41,987 bases of DNA from NCBI GenBank assembly GCA_002280565.1, contig NCEF01000010.1:83660-125646 (forward strand), given 5' to 3'. The notes beneath the pieces are model-generated. The model made no database searches. It saw nothing but the letters and a program-made list of their open reading frames with translations, and was not told where the DNA came from. Below, piece after piece: positions 1-8,230 of the stretch. How positions within the stretch are numbered: position 1 is the stretch's first letter; each line of letters starts with the position of its first letter. The position numbers were made by a program, and so were the translations under genes. The DNA is from Sphingomonas sp. 32-66-10 (GTDB lineage Bacteria; Pseudomonadota; Alphaproteobacteria; Sphingomonadales; Sphingomonadaceae).

Positions 1-1
1 T

Positions 2-1162
2 CTGCGCGATGAAGTGACGCCCAAGAACATCCTGATGATCGGCCCGACTGGCTGCGGCAAGACCGAGATCAGCCGCCGCCTCGCCAAGCTCGCCGACGCC
101 CCGTTCGTGAAGGTCGAAGCGACCAAATTCACCGAAGTCGGCTATGTCGGCCGCGACGTCGAGCAGATCGCCCGCGACCTGGTCGAAGAAGCGATCCGGC
201 TGGAAAAGGAACGCCGCCGCACCGCGGTGAAGGATAAGGCCGAGGCCGCGGCGATGACCCGCCTGCTCGACGCGCTGACCGGCAAGGACAGCTCGCAAGC
301 CACCCGCGAAGCGTTCCGTGCGCGCCTCAACGAAGGGCATCTCGACAATACCGAGATCGAGATCGAGGTCGAGGCCTCGGGCGGCATGCCGTTCGACATC
401 CCCGGCGCCGGGCCGCAGATGATCAACCTTGGCGAGATGATGAAGGGCCTGGGTGGCCCGCAGCTGAAGCGCCGCAAGATGAACGTCCACGCCGCCTGGG
501 CCAAGCTGGTCGAGGAAGAAGCCGACAAGCGCCTCGATCAGGACGATGTCGCCCGCGTCGCGCTGGCGGACGCCGAAGCGAACGGCATCGTCTTCCTCGA
601 CGAAATCGACAAGATCGCGGTCAGCGACGTGCGCGGCGGCAGCGTCAGCCGCGAAGGCGTCCAGCGCGACCTGTTGCCGCTGATCGAGGGCACCACGGTC
701 GCGACCAAATACGGCCCGATGAAGACCGACCATATCCTGTTCATCGCGTCGGGCGCATTCCACGTCGCCAAGCCCAGCGACCTGCTCCCCGAGCTGCAGG
801 GCCGCCTGCCGATCCGCGTCGAGCTGAAGGGCCTGACCGAGGATGATTTCGTCGCGATCCTGTCGGACACCAAGGCGTCGCTGCCCGAACAGTATCGCGC
901 GCTGATCGGCACCGAGGGGGTCGATGTCCGCTTCACCGACGACGGCATCCGCGCCGTCGCGCGCATCGCGGCGGAAGTGAATGGCGAAGTCGAAAATATC
1001 GGCGCCCGCCGCCTCCAGACGGTGATGGAAAAGCTGCTCGAGGAAGTCAGCTTCGACGCCGAGGACCGCAGCGGCACCGAACTGGTGGTCGACGCCGCCT
1101 ATGTCGAATCCCAACTCGCCAGCATCGCCCGCAACACCGACCTCAGCCGCTACGTGCTGTAA
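2..1162 (+). CDS. hslU: HslU, ATPase subunit of the HslUV protease (5' end missing)
   Basis: HslU is the AAA+ unfoldase that feeds substrates into the HslV peptidase in the cytoplasm. The reading frame is already open at base 2, so the N-terminus lies outside the window; about 386 residues are visible. Seen: Walker [10 protein letters not shown], the pore-loop motif GYVGR just after it, a long charged insertion typical of the HslU I-domain (roughly 250-530 nt), Walker [10 protein letters not shown] and a sensor region near [16 protein letters not shown]. The C-terminus LSRYVL resembles the conserved HslU tail that inserts into HslV to activate it. In most relatives hslV lies immediately upstream, which cannot be seen here. 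Identification is secure. Confidence 0.97.
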   Translation: MRDEVTPKNILMIGPTGCGKTEISRRLAKLADAPFVKVEATKFTEVGYVGRDVEQIARDLVEEAIRLEKERRRTAVKDKAEAAAMTRLLDALTGKDSSQATREAFRARLNEGHLDNTEIEIEVEASGGMPFDIPGAGPQMINLGEMMKGLGGPQLKRRKMNVHAAWAKLVEEEADKRLDQDDVARVALADAEANGIVFLDEIDKIAVSDVRGGSVSREGVQRDLLPLIEGTTVATKYGPMKTDHILFIASGAFHVAKPSDLLPELQGRLPIRVELKGLTEDDFVAILSDTKASLPEQYRALIGTEGVDVRFTDDGIRAVARIAAEVNGEVENIGARRLQTVMEKLLEEVSFDAEDRSGTELVVDAAYVESQLASIARNTDLSRYVL

Positions 1163-1171
1163 ACGATCGCC

Positions 1172-1273
1172 CCCCTTTCGTCGGCCCGGGCTTGACCCGG
1201 GCCAAGGCTTCTTCTGTTCTAACCGCCAGCAAGACAGCCCAGCCCCGGGTCAAGCCCGGGGCGACGAGAGGGG
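1172..1273. repeat. Paired palindromic repeat (BIME-like), copy 1
   Basis: Two 30-nt arms, 1172-1201 and 1244-1273, are inverted copies with 28 of 30 positions matching and a 42-nt spacer. Each arm contains its own palindrome of the CCCGGGCTTGACCCGGG type, so the whole is a nested inverted repeat like the paired REP elements (BIMEs) of other bacteria. It fills the gap after hslU and its right arm supplies the GAGGGG purine run that serves as ribosome-binding site of the next gene. It may also act as the hslU terminator. No REP-associated transposase is present in the window. Confidence 0.75.
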
Positions 1274-1281
1274 AAGCCGAC

Positions 1282-2310
1282 GTGAAACTCTGGGCCATCC
1301 TAGCCGCACTCACCGCCACCCTCCCCGCCGCCGCGCAAAGCCGCCCCCCCTGCCGCGAAGTCGCCGACACCCCACACATCCAGATCGCCCCCGAAGCCGC
1401 CACCCGGCTCGCAGAAATCGGCCTCGACCGCACCGCGATCTTTGCCCGGATGCGCGAAACATCGATCCCCGAAACCATGGGCTGCTGGGCGATGCCGGTC
1501 GGCAATTTCGACAGCCAGCTCGTCTCGGTCGGCATGGCGCAGCGCAACTATGGCACCGGCAGCCTTCAGCCCCAGCTCATCGCGTGGCGCGACAGCTTCG
1601 CCAGCCGCCGCCGGTTCAAGCGGACGTTGCACGCGCTCGCCCCAAGCTACGGCAAGCTGTTCTTCTCCAACGACTGCCTGAAGATCCCCGTCCGCCAGAA
1701 GTGCCGCGACGGCATCATCGCGGCGCACGGCCCGGACGGCAAGCTCAACCCGGTCGCCCTCGCCGAGCTGACGCGGCTGTTCGACCATGACGCGATGCTT
1801 CAGGTCCAGACCGACACCTATGTCGCCCTGCTGCTCGAAGTTCGCGCCGAACTCTTCCGCCTGTGGCCGACGGGCCCGATCACCGCGCGCAAGGTCAAAT
1901 GGGCGATCGACACCCGCGTCCAGCAAAAGACCCTGCCCAGTGACGAGGACGCCGCCCGCCTCCGCCGCAAGCTCGCCGACCTGACCCCCGAACAGCGCCC
2001 GCAGCGCCTCAAGGCCATGCTTGCCTGGTATCAGGGCCTCAGCGAAGCGGTCGATCAGGACGGCGTCAGCCGCGACTATGCCTGGAACGTCGCACAATGG
2101 ACCTGCCTGATCGACGCCGGACAGATCGACGACGAACAGTTCGAACTGCTCCATTTGACCTATCTGCGCAGCCGCACCGCCACCGGCAATGCCGGCCGCT
2201 GGCAGGCGCTAACCTTCTCCCGCCGCGCCAAGATCATCCTTGGGGTGGGGAGTGTGAGTGGGGTCCGGGACGGCGGTTGCCCCGCCGCCCCGTCGCCCGC
2301 CGCAGGTTAG
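1282..2310 (+). CDS. Secreted hypothetical protein
   Basis: The start chosen is GTG 1282, preceded by GAGGGGAAG at good spacing and followed by a clear Sec signal peptide (VKLWAILAALTATLPAAAQS); frames extended upstream would run through the palindromic repeat. The mature protein is about 320 residues, with several tryptophans and dispersed cysteines (for example NDCLKI and QKC), and looks soluble and helical. I do not recognise a family or catalytic motif. The C-terminal stretch after about residue 325 is low-complexity (Gly/Pro/Ala), perhaps read-through into intergenic DNA. The stop overlaps the stop of the convergent TonB receptor through the tetranucleotide TTAG. Location is probably periplasmic; function unknown. 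Confidence 0.75.
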   Translation: MKLWAILAALTATLPAAAQSRPPCREVADTPHIQIAPEAATRLAEIGLDRTAIFARMRETSIPETMGCWAMPVGNFDSQLVSVGMAQRNYGTGSLQPQLIAWRDSFASRRRFKRTLHALAPSYGKLFFSNDCLKIPVRQKCRDGIIAAHGPDGKLNPVALAELTRLFDHDAMLQVQTDTYVALLLEVRAELFRLWPTGPITARKVKWAIDTRVQQKTLPSDEDAARLRRKLADLTPEQRPQRLKAMLAWYQGLSEAVDQDGVSRDYAWNVAQWTCLIDAGQIDDEQFELLHLTYLRSRTATGNAGRWQALTFSRRAKIILGVGSVSGVRDGGCPAAPSPAAG

Positions 2311-4337
2311 AACCGCGTCCGCAGCCCGAATATCACCGTCCGCCCCTCACCGGGGTGAAAGATCGCACTCGCCGCAGTCGCGGTGATCGCCGCCGACTGA
2401 TCCGACACATAGTGCTTATCGGTCAGGTTCCGGGCATCGGCAAAGACCGTCACCCCGCCCAGCTCGAACCCCGCCCCGATGCCCAGCAGCGCATAGCCCG
2501 GCACCCGCATCGTGTTGCGATAGTCCGCCCAGGTCGATTGCGGCCGCCAGTCGAGGTTCGGCTCAACGAACACCCCGCTCCCGCCCTCGTAGCGCAGCGA
2601 AGCCCGGTACGAATGCACCGGCGCAATCGGCAGCCGGTTGTCGCCGTACACCGCGTCCCCATCGAACCGGAAGTCGGACAAAGCATAGGTCTGGCGCAGC
2701 CGCAGCTTCCCCGCCGACCCGTCCAGAATCCACCAGTCCAGGCTCGCCTCGATCCCCTGATGCACCGTCTTGTCGGCGTTGAAGATCGTCGAGGGAATGG
2801 TCGGCGAGGTGGAGAAGCTCAGCAGCTCCCCCTTCACCCATGCCCGATAGGCGGTGACATCCCACGCCACCGAGCCGCTGCGCCCGCGCGTCCCGATCTC
2901 CGCCGTCCACGCCCGCTGCGGATCCAACGGCACGAACACGAACCCGAGCAAATTGGTCTGCGCCAGCGCCCCGAAATGCGGCGGCTCGACCGATCGGGTG
3001 ACGTTTGCATAGACCTGCGCGTCCCCGGTCTCGAACAGCAGCCCCACGCGCGGCGCGAACCATTCATAGTCCTGCTCCGCAGTGCGCCCGTTCAGGCGGT
3101 TGAGATAGTCGCGCCCGGCATGGCCCCAGCTTGCCCCGCCGACCAGCGCAAGCCCCTCGGTCACGAACAGCCGCCCCTCGGCAAACAGGTCGAGTGCATT
3201 GGCCATCTGCCGCGCATCGCCGATCCGCGGCCCCTGATTGCTCGCCGCGTTGACGAACAGATCCTGCTCGGTCCCGCCCTCGCGATAGAATGCGCCGAAG
3301 AACAGGTCGGCCTTCATCCCGCCCAGCTCGCCCTTCCAATCGAACCGCCCGAACGCGCCCTGCGTATCGGTGTCCTGCACGATGAAGATACCCACCGGAT
3401 GATACAGGTCGGTCTGCGTCGCATAGACCCCGCCCTCGAACACCAGCGAATCCGTCAGCCGCAGTCGCGTCTGCAGCGTCCCGCGAAACACCCCCTGATT
3501 CCGCCGCTGGTTCTGCAACACCGCCGTCGCCCCCGGCGCACGCGGGTTGGTCAGCGCCTGATTGAGCGTCACCGTCCCCGGCACGCCCTGATAGATATCG
3601 GCGGCATAGAGGATCGCGCGCACCTCATTATCGTCACCGAACGACCAGCCAAGGTTCAGCGTCCCCCGGATCTGGTCCTGATAGCCCTGCACCCGATAAC
3701 CATCGGTGTGGAAGGCGTTCACCCCGGCATAGAAATCGAACGCGCCCGATTTGCCCGCAACCTGCGCGACGCCGCGCACGGTATCGTCGGTCCCGGCCTC
3801 AAACCGCGCCAACACCGGCGACTGCGCGGTCTTGCCATTGGGCGTCAAGAAGTTGATCGCCCCGCCGAGCTGCGCCCCGCCGAACCGCAACGCATTGCCG
3901 CCCTTATAGACTTCGACAAAGCGCGCCCCGAGCGGGTCGATCTTCTGAAAGTCCGAAAAGCCATCGGCATCGGCGAACGGCACCCCGTCCTGCGCCAGCA
4001 GCACCCCGCGCTGGTGAAAGCTCTGGTCCAGCCCCGATCCCCGGATCGACAGCCGCCCTTCCTCACCATAGCGTTTCTGCGCGAGCACGCCCGGCACGTC
4101 GCGCAAGATGTCCGGCGTCCCGACCGCGAACCGGTCCTCATAGGCTTCGGCCGCCACCACCGACACCGACCCCGGCGTCCGCGCCAACCGCGCGCGCGCC
4201 TCGGCGACGACGGGCGGGTCTTCGGGATTGGCCTTGGCGGTGACGATGATCACCGGCACCTGATCGCTGTCATTGGCGAGCGCTGGAGTCGCAAGGCAAG
4301 TGGCCGCAAACAGCGCGGCCGCAAATTGAGTCTTCAT
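2307..4337 (-). CDS. TonB-dependent outer-membrane receptor, FecA-like
   Basis: This 676-residue protein is an outer-membrane beta-barrel transporter energised by TonB. Seen: a signal peptide (MKTQFAAALFAATCLATPALA), a possible TonB-box-like segment VPVIIVTA, a plug domain with DILRDVPGV, SIRGSG, FHQRGVLLAQDGVPF and FVEVYKGGNALRFGGAQLGGA, then repeated amphipathic strands and a terminal phenylalanine (LRTRF). The plug motifs resemble the ferric-citrate receptor FecA subgroup. No FecI/FecR regulator pair lies beside it, so FecA-type signalling is unlikely. The DUF2946 gene 71 nt upstream on the same strand probably belongs to the same unit; DUF2946 proteins often accompany metal-uptake receptors, so iron chelate or copper are both possible ligands. 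Substrate is unresolved. Confidence 0.92.
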   Translation of the reverse strand: MKTQFAAALFAATCLATPALANDSDQVPVIIVTAKANPEDPPVVAEARARLARTPGSVSVVAAEAYEDRFAVGTPDILRDVPGVLAQKRYGEEGRLSIRGSGLDQSFHQRGVLLAQDGVPFADADGFSDFQKIDPLGARFVEVYKGGNALRFGGAQLGGAINFLTPNGKTAQSPVLARFEAGTDDTVRGVAQVAGKSGAFDFYAGVNAFHTDGYRVQGYQDQIRGTLNLGWSFGDDNEVRAILYAADIYQGVPGTVTLNQALTNPRAPGATAVLQNQRRNQGVFRGTLQTRLRLTDSLVFEGGVYATQTDLYHPVGIFIVQDTDTQGAFGRFDWKGELGGMKADLFFGAFYREGGTEQDLFVNAASNQGPRIGDARQMANALDLFAEGRLFVTEGLALVGGASWGHAGRDYLNRLNGRTAEQDYEWFAPRVGLLFETGDAQVYANVTRSVEPPHFGALAQTNLLGFVFVPLDPQRAWTAEIGTRGRSGSVAWDVTAYRAWVKGELLSFSTSPTIPSTIFNADKTVHQGIEASLDWWILDGSAGKLRLRQTYALSDFRFDGDAVYGDNRLPIAPVHSYRASLRYEGGSGVFVEPNLDWRPQSTWADYRNTMRVPGYALLGIGAGFELGGVTVFADARNLTDKHYVSDQSAAITATAASAIFHPGEGRTVIFGLRTRF

Positions 4338-4408
4338 GGGATATGCATTCCTGATCGGCGCGCAGGATCACCGTCCCGCGCGCTGGTTCGTGTGAGGTTA
4401 CGAAGGGA

Positions 4409-4837
4409 TCAGGAAATCAGCGGCGGCCCACGCATCGGCGGCCACAACTGCCGCGCCCGATCGACGCGCACCACCGCAACGCCGACAAAGCCGAGCGCCA
4501 GGATGAACGCCAGCGCCCCGGCCAGCAGCACCGGGTCCACCCCCGGCATCATGTCCATGCCCAGCCCGGCAAAGGCGCACGGCTGTCCCGCAGCCCGTGT
4601 CGCGCCATCCTCCTTCACCGGCATCCCCGGCACGTCGATCTCGACTTGCTGCTGGCCCATGCCGGTACAGACCATCACGACGATCTTGCCCGCCTGTTCG
4701 ACCGGCATGAACCCGGCCGGCACGGCAAGCTTCATCGCCAGCGCCAGCGCAATCAACGCGGCGGCCCACCAGCGATGCGAAAGGATCAGACCTCGGAACA
4801 CGGCGTGGCGGTTAGCGGCTGGAAACCCGCCTGTCAT
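4409..4837 (-). CDS. DUF2946-type small membrane protein
   Basis: The product of up to 142 residues has an N-terminal hydrophobic helix (RWWAAALIALALAMKLAVPA, then GFMP), a middle region with two cysteines (VCTGMG and PCAFAGL) that could bind metal, and a second hydrophobic helix near the C-terminus. This layout matches the DUF2946 family, commonly found beside TonB receptors for metals. The start is uncertain: ATG 4837 gives the full frame and GTG 4801 a 130-residue form closer to usual family length; neither has a convincing ribosome-binding site. It is divergent from fumarase, with ATG 4837 only 38 nt from the fumarase ATG. Function of the family is not established. Confidence 0.7.
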   Translation of the reverse strand: MTGGFPAANRHAVFRGLILSHRWWAAALIALALAMKLAVPAGFMPVEQAGKIVVMVCTGMGQQQVEIDVPGMPVKEDGATRAAGQPCAFAGLGMDMMPGVDPVLLAGALAFILALGFVGVAVVRVDRARQLWPPMRGPPLIS

Positions 4838-4875
4838 CCGCTAAAGGAGCGGACAAAAGTGGACAGGGACAGGCA

Positions 4876-6396
4876 ATGGTTACGATCAAGACCGACGACC
4901 TCATCGACAGCGTCGCCGACGCGCTTCAGTTCATCAGCTACTATCACCCGATGGACTATATCCGCGCTTTGGGCGTGGCGTATGAGGCCGAACAGTCCCC
5001 CGCCGCGAAGGACGCGATCGCCCAGATTCTGACCAACAGCCGCATGTGCGCCGAGGGGCATCGCCCGATCTGTCAGGACACCGGCATCGTCAACGTCTTC
5101 GTCAAATGGGGCATGAACTGCCAGCTCGACGACACCAGCCGCAGCCTGCAGGATGTGGTCGATGAAGGCGTCCGCCGCGCCTATCTCCACCCCGAAAACA
5201 AGCTGCGCGCCTCGGTCCTCGCCGACCCCGCCTTCACCCGCCGCAACACCCGCGACAACACCCCCTGCGTTCTGCACGTCGAGCTGGTCGCAGGCGACAA
5301 GGTGCATATCGACGTCGCGGCCAAGGGCGGCGGCAGCGAGAACAAGTCCAAATTCAAGATGATGAACCCGTCGGATTCGATCGTCGACTGGGTGCTCGAA
5401 ATGCTGCCCCAGATGGGCGCCGGCTGGTGCCCGCCCGGCATGCTCGGCATCGGCATCGGCGGCACGGCGGAACACTGCGTCCTGCTCGCCAAAAAGGCGC
5501 TGATGGAACAGATCGACATGGCCAGCCTCAAGCAGCGCGGGCCCCAGACCGACCTCGAAGCGCTGCGCATCGAGATTTTCGACAAGGTCAACGCGCTCGG
5601 CATCGGCGCCCAGGGGCTGGGCGGCCTCGCCACCATCCTCGACGTCAAGATTCTCGACGCCCCGTGCCACGCCGCTGGCAAGCCGGTGGCGATGATCCCC
5701 AACTGCGCCGCCACCCGCCACGCCCACTTCACGCTCGACGGCAGCGGCCCGGCCTATCTCGAAGCGCCCAAGCTGGAGGAATGGCCGAACGTCAACTGGA
5801 CCCCCGACAAGGCCGCGATCCGCGTCGATCTCGACGCGCTCACCCCCGAAGTCGTGCAGAGCTGGAAACAGGGCGACCGCCTGCTGCTCAACGGCAAGAT
5901 GCTCACCGGCCGCGACGCCGCGCACAAGCGCATCGCCGACATGCTCGCGGCGGGCGAACCCCTGCCCGTCGAGTTCAAGGGCCGCGTCATCTATTATGTC
6001 GGCCCGGTCGATCCGGTGGGCGAAGAAGTCGTCGGCCCCGCCGGCCCCACCACCGCCACGCGCATGGACAAATTCACCCGCATGATGCTCGACCAGGGCC
6101 TGCTCGCGATGGTCGGCAAGGCCGAACGCGGCCCAGCCGCCACCGACGCAATCCGCGATGCGAAGAGCGCATACCTGATGGCCGTTGGCGGCGCCGCCTA
6201 CCTCGTCGCCCGCGCGATCAAGGGGTCCAAGGTCGTCGGCTTCGAAGACCTCGGCATGGAAGCGATCTACGAATTCGAGGTGCAGGACTTCCCGGTGACG
6301 GTCGCGGTCGATGCCGAGGGCAACAACGTCCACCAGCTTGCGCCGTTGGTGTGGAAGGACAAGATCGCCAAGGAGGGGCTGCTTGAAAAGGCCTGA
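4876..6396 (+). CDS. fumA: Fumarate hydratase, class I (iron-sulfur)
   Basis: This enzyme interconverts fumarate and malate in the TCA cycle using an oxygen-sensitive [4Fe-4S] cluster. The 506 residues match the full length of single-chain class I fumarases. Seen: the conserved RPICQDTG block with ligand Cys66, further conserved cysteines in GWCPPGM and NCAATRHAHF, and the C-terminal beta domain with VIYYVGPVDP, VGPAGPTTATRMD and the closing GFEDLGMEAIYEF motif. ATG 4876 begins MVTIKTDDLIDSV, as in relatives. An AAAGGAG lies 27 nt upstream and a weaker GGGACAGG is closer. The next gene overlaps its 3' end by 14 nt. Together with acnA this supplies two TCA iron-sulfur enzymes in the window. 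Confidence 0.96.
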   Translation: MVTIKTDDLIDSVADALQFISYYHPMDYIRALGVAYEAEQSPAAKDAIAQILTNSRMCAEGHRPICQDTGIVNVFVKWGMNCQLDDTSRSLQDVVDEGVRRAYLHPENKLRASVLADPAFTRRNTRDNTPCVLHVELVAGDKVHIDVAAKGGGSENKSKFKMMNPSDSIVDWVLEMLPQMGAGWCPPGMLGIGIGGTAEHCVLLAKKALMEQIDMASLKQRGPQTDLEALRIEIFDKVNALGIGAQGLGGLATILDVKILDAPCHAAGKPVAMIPNCAATRHAHFTLDGSGPAYLEAPKLEEWPNVNWTPDKAAIRVDLDALTPEVVQSWKQGDRLLLNGKMLTGRDAAHKRIADMLAAGEPLPVEFKGRVIYYVGPVDPVGEEVVGPAGPTTATRMDKFTRMMLDQGLLAMVGKAERGPAATDAIRDAKSAYLMAVGGAAYLVARAIKGSKVVGFEDLGMEAIYEFEVQDFPVTVAVDAEGNNVHQLAPLVWKDKIAKEGLLEKA

Positions 6397-7273
6397 TCCG
6401 GAAACGGCGGCACTGCTGCTGCCATTCGCCTTCAGCATCTTGTTCGTCGCGATTCCACTCGCGATGACGATGGCGGGGGTCAGGCTTGTCTGGATCGGCT
6501 GGCTCAGCATCGCGTTCGGCGCGGTTGGAATCGTCGCGGTCGGCGCGCAACTGCTGGGCTATCGCCCGAAGCAGCGCACCGGCCGATCGCGGTCGGGCAA
6601 GTCCCGCGCGCCGGAAAAGTCCGTCCACCATAAGGGGCCGCCTCCCGAACTCTCGGCCAACAAACAGGCCCAGGTCCGCCGCGCGGTCAAGGTGATGGCA
6701 CAGGCGGGCGTCTTCGCTCCGACCCCGCCCGACCCCGCACTGCTCTACGCCGGCGCAACGGAAATGGACTGGTCGATTCAGCCCGACGTGATCCTGCTCG
6801 CGCTGCTGGAGGCCGAATACTACCACTCCGGCTTCGACCCTGCGCCGCACCTCGGCAATCTCGTCCTCCACGACATTCAGGTCGAAACCCCGGCTGAGGT
6901 CATCGAAGCGATGATCCGCGACCTCGAACGCCTGTCCGCCGGCGCGCTCGTAATCGCCGACCTTCAGGTCACTCAGGAGATCACAGACCCCGACGCGCGC
7001 ACCGTCCGCACCGGCGCGACAATGACGATCAACGGCGCGCCGCTGACCTTCACCGAAGAACATCACTTCAAATATTTTCCGACCGGCCTCCATCCAGCGA
7101 TTGCCGGGCACATGCCCCCAGATCGGCGCTTTGCCGCTCTCTGGGTCGATCAGGGCGCTTTCGTCACAGTCCTTGCCCCCGGCGCGGTCGAGGCGATGAA
7201 CGCCGCGCTCAAACTGACCCCGAACAGCCGCTGCCATTGGGACTGGATCGTCGACGCGCCATCAACCGCTTGA
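6383..7273 (+). CDS. Membrane-anchored hypothetical protein, TTG start
   Basis: The start is inferred to be TTG 6383: it has AGGAGGGG eight bases upstream inside the fumarase gene, and it is immediately followed by a short basic segment and two predicted membrane helices (about residues 8-28 and 32-52). The gene overlaps the fumarase stop by 14 nt, so translation is probably coupled. A basic, Lys/Arg-rich linker follows, then a soluble domain of about 220 residues with several acidic residues and aromatic pairs (EYYHSGF, HHFKYFP, CHWDWIVD). I do not recognise the domain. The frame is host-like in composition and downstream neighbours are also small envelope proteins. Function unknown. Confidence 0.75.
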   Translation: MKRPDPETAALLLPFAFSILFVAIPLAMTMAGVRLVWIGWLSIAFGAVGIVAVGAQLLGYRPKQRTGRSRSGKSRAPEKSVHHKGPPPELSANKQAQVRRAVKVMAQAGVFAPTPPDPALLYAGATEMDWSIQPDVILLALLEAEYYHSGFDPAPHLGNLVLHDIQVETPAEVIEAMIRDLERLSAGALVIADLQVTQEITDPDARTVRTGATMTINGAPLTFTEEHHFKYFPTGLHPAIAGHMPPDRRFAALWVDQGAFVTVLAPGAVEAMNAALKLTPNSRCHWDWIVDAPSTA

Positions 7274-7325
7274 GATCGCGCCGCCGCACGATAGTCTCAT
7301 GCCCGAACCGCGCCGGGGACATCGG

Positions 7326-7718
7326 ATGAAGCTCACGAACATCGCGCTGACCGCCGCCACAATCGCCCTGATTGGTGCGCAGCCCGCGCTGGCCCAATAT
7401 TTCGACGGCCTCAAGGGCAAGAAGCTCCGCACCGCGATCGCCGCCGCGCAGGCACACCCCCTGGGCAGCGAGAACAACCCGGTCCGCGCGCGGGGGCCGG
7501 AGGGTGAGCGCGCCTATCTCGCCCGCCTGCGTTGCGCCGACGGCAATGCCCCCGCATTCGAACGTCAGGGCAGCACCGGGATCGGCCCCTATCACAACAT
7601 CCTCGACCTCTACACGGTCCAGTGCGCCGGTGCCGCGCCCCTGTCGGTCTATATCGACATGTACCACAAGCATGCGGAGCCTGCCCCGCTCCCCGGCTTC
7701 ACCATCGTCGCGCCCTGA
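7326..7718 (+). CDS. Secreted hypothetical protein, about 130 residues
   Basis: The protein begins with a clear Sec signal peptide (MKLTNIALTAATIALIGAQ, then PALAQ) and a mature part of about 105 residues. It contains two cysteines (LRCADG and VQCAG) that could form a disulfide, and a conserved-looking GPYHNILDLYTVQC segment. ATG 7326 is chosen because it puts the signal peptide at the N-terminus; ATG 7299 would add nine basic residues. It lies 52 nt after the previous gene and 8 nt before the next, so the three may be one transcript with fumarase. Periplasmic location is likely. No family recognised. Confidence 0.72.
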   Translation: MKLTNIALTAATIALIGAQPALAQYFDGLKGKKLRTAIAAAQAHPLGSENNPVRARGPEGERAYLARLRCADGNAPAFERQGSTGIGPYHNILDLYTVQCAGAAPLSVYIDMYHKHAEPAPLPGFTIVAP

Positions 7719-7726
7719 GTTCGGCA

Positions 7727-8230
7727 ATGGCGCGGATCGATCTCATTTCTCCCCACGCGCCGGTCAACGCCGCGACCCGGCTGAAGGCGGCGATGGAGGA
7801 CAAGGCACCCGACTCCCCGCAATGCGTGATCGGCACGGGGACCGAGCATGACATGACCCTATGGGTCCACCGCCCCAATTTCCGCAACGACATGAAGACC
7901 CGGCTCGTCGCGACCATGCAGCCGCACGCCGGCGGCACCCGCATTCGCGGACGACTGGGCGGCCCGCGCAGCGTATTCGTCTTCTTCGGTTGCTGGTTCG
8001 GCTTCGTGTCGCTGTTCCTGGTGATCGGCCTCACCATGCTCGCCGCCTCGTTCGCCGAGGGGGTCGGGCTTCACGCGCTGATGTTTGTGGTCGTGCCCGT
8101 CTTCATGCTGGCAGTCGGCGGCTTCATCCTGTGGGTCGGCAACAGCCACGCGCGCAGCGACCGCGCCGCAATCCTCGCCTTCCTCCACCAGACCCTCGCC
8201 ACCCGCCCGTTTAACCCGCGCGACCTCTAG
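7727..8230 (+). CDS. Small two-helix membrane protein
   Basis: The 167-residue product starts with a soluble region of about 75 residues, followed by two strong hydrophobic helices (around VFVFFGCWFGFVSLFLVIGL, and HALMFVVVPVFMLAVGGFIL) and a short hydrophilic tail ending FNPRDL. ATG 7727 follows the previous stop by eight bases. The N-terminal part looks like a small alpha/beta domain ahead of a membrane anchor, a layout common in uncharacterised envelope proteins; I cannot name the family. Its stop TAG at 8228-8230 shares the palindromic CTAG with the stop of the convergent purT gene. Confidence 0.7.
   Translation: MARIDLISPHAPVNAATRLKAAMEDKAPDSPQCVIGTGTEHDMTLWVHRPNFRNDMKTRLVATMQPHAGGTRIRGRLGGPRSVFVFFGCWFGFVSLFLVIGLTMLAASFAEGVGLHALMFVVVPVFMLAVGGFILWVGNSHARSDRAAILAFLHQTLATRPFNPRDL

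Noticed and set aside
2097-4844. A 915-codon open frame on the plus strand opposite the TonB receptor
   Set aside because: Arg/Pro/His-rich with no domain; it is the shadow of a high-G+C gene on the other strand, which has signal peptide and receptor motifs.
4834-6510. A 558-codon open frame opposite fumarase, and similar long antisense frames at 13809-15221 and 9561-10817
   Set aside because: They mirror well-identified genes and have the biased composition of antisense frames in high-G+C DNA.
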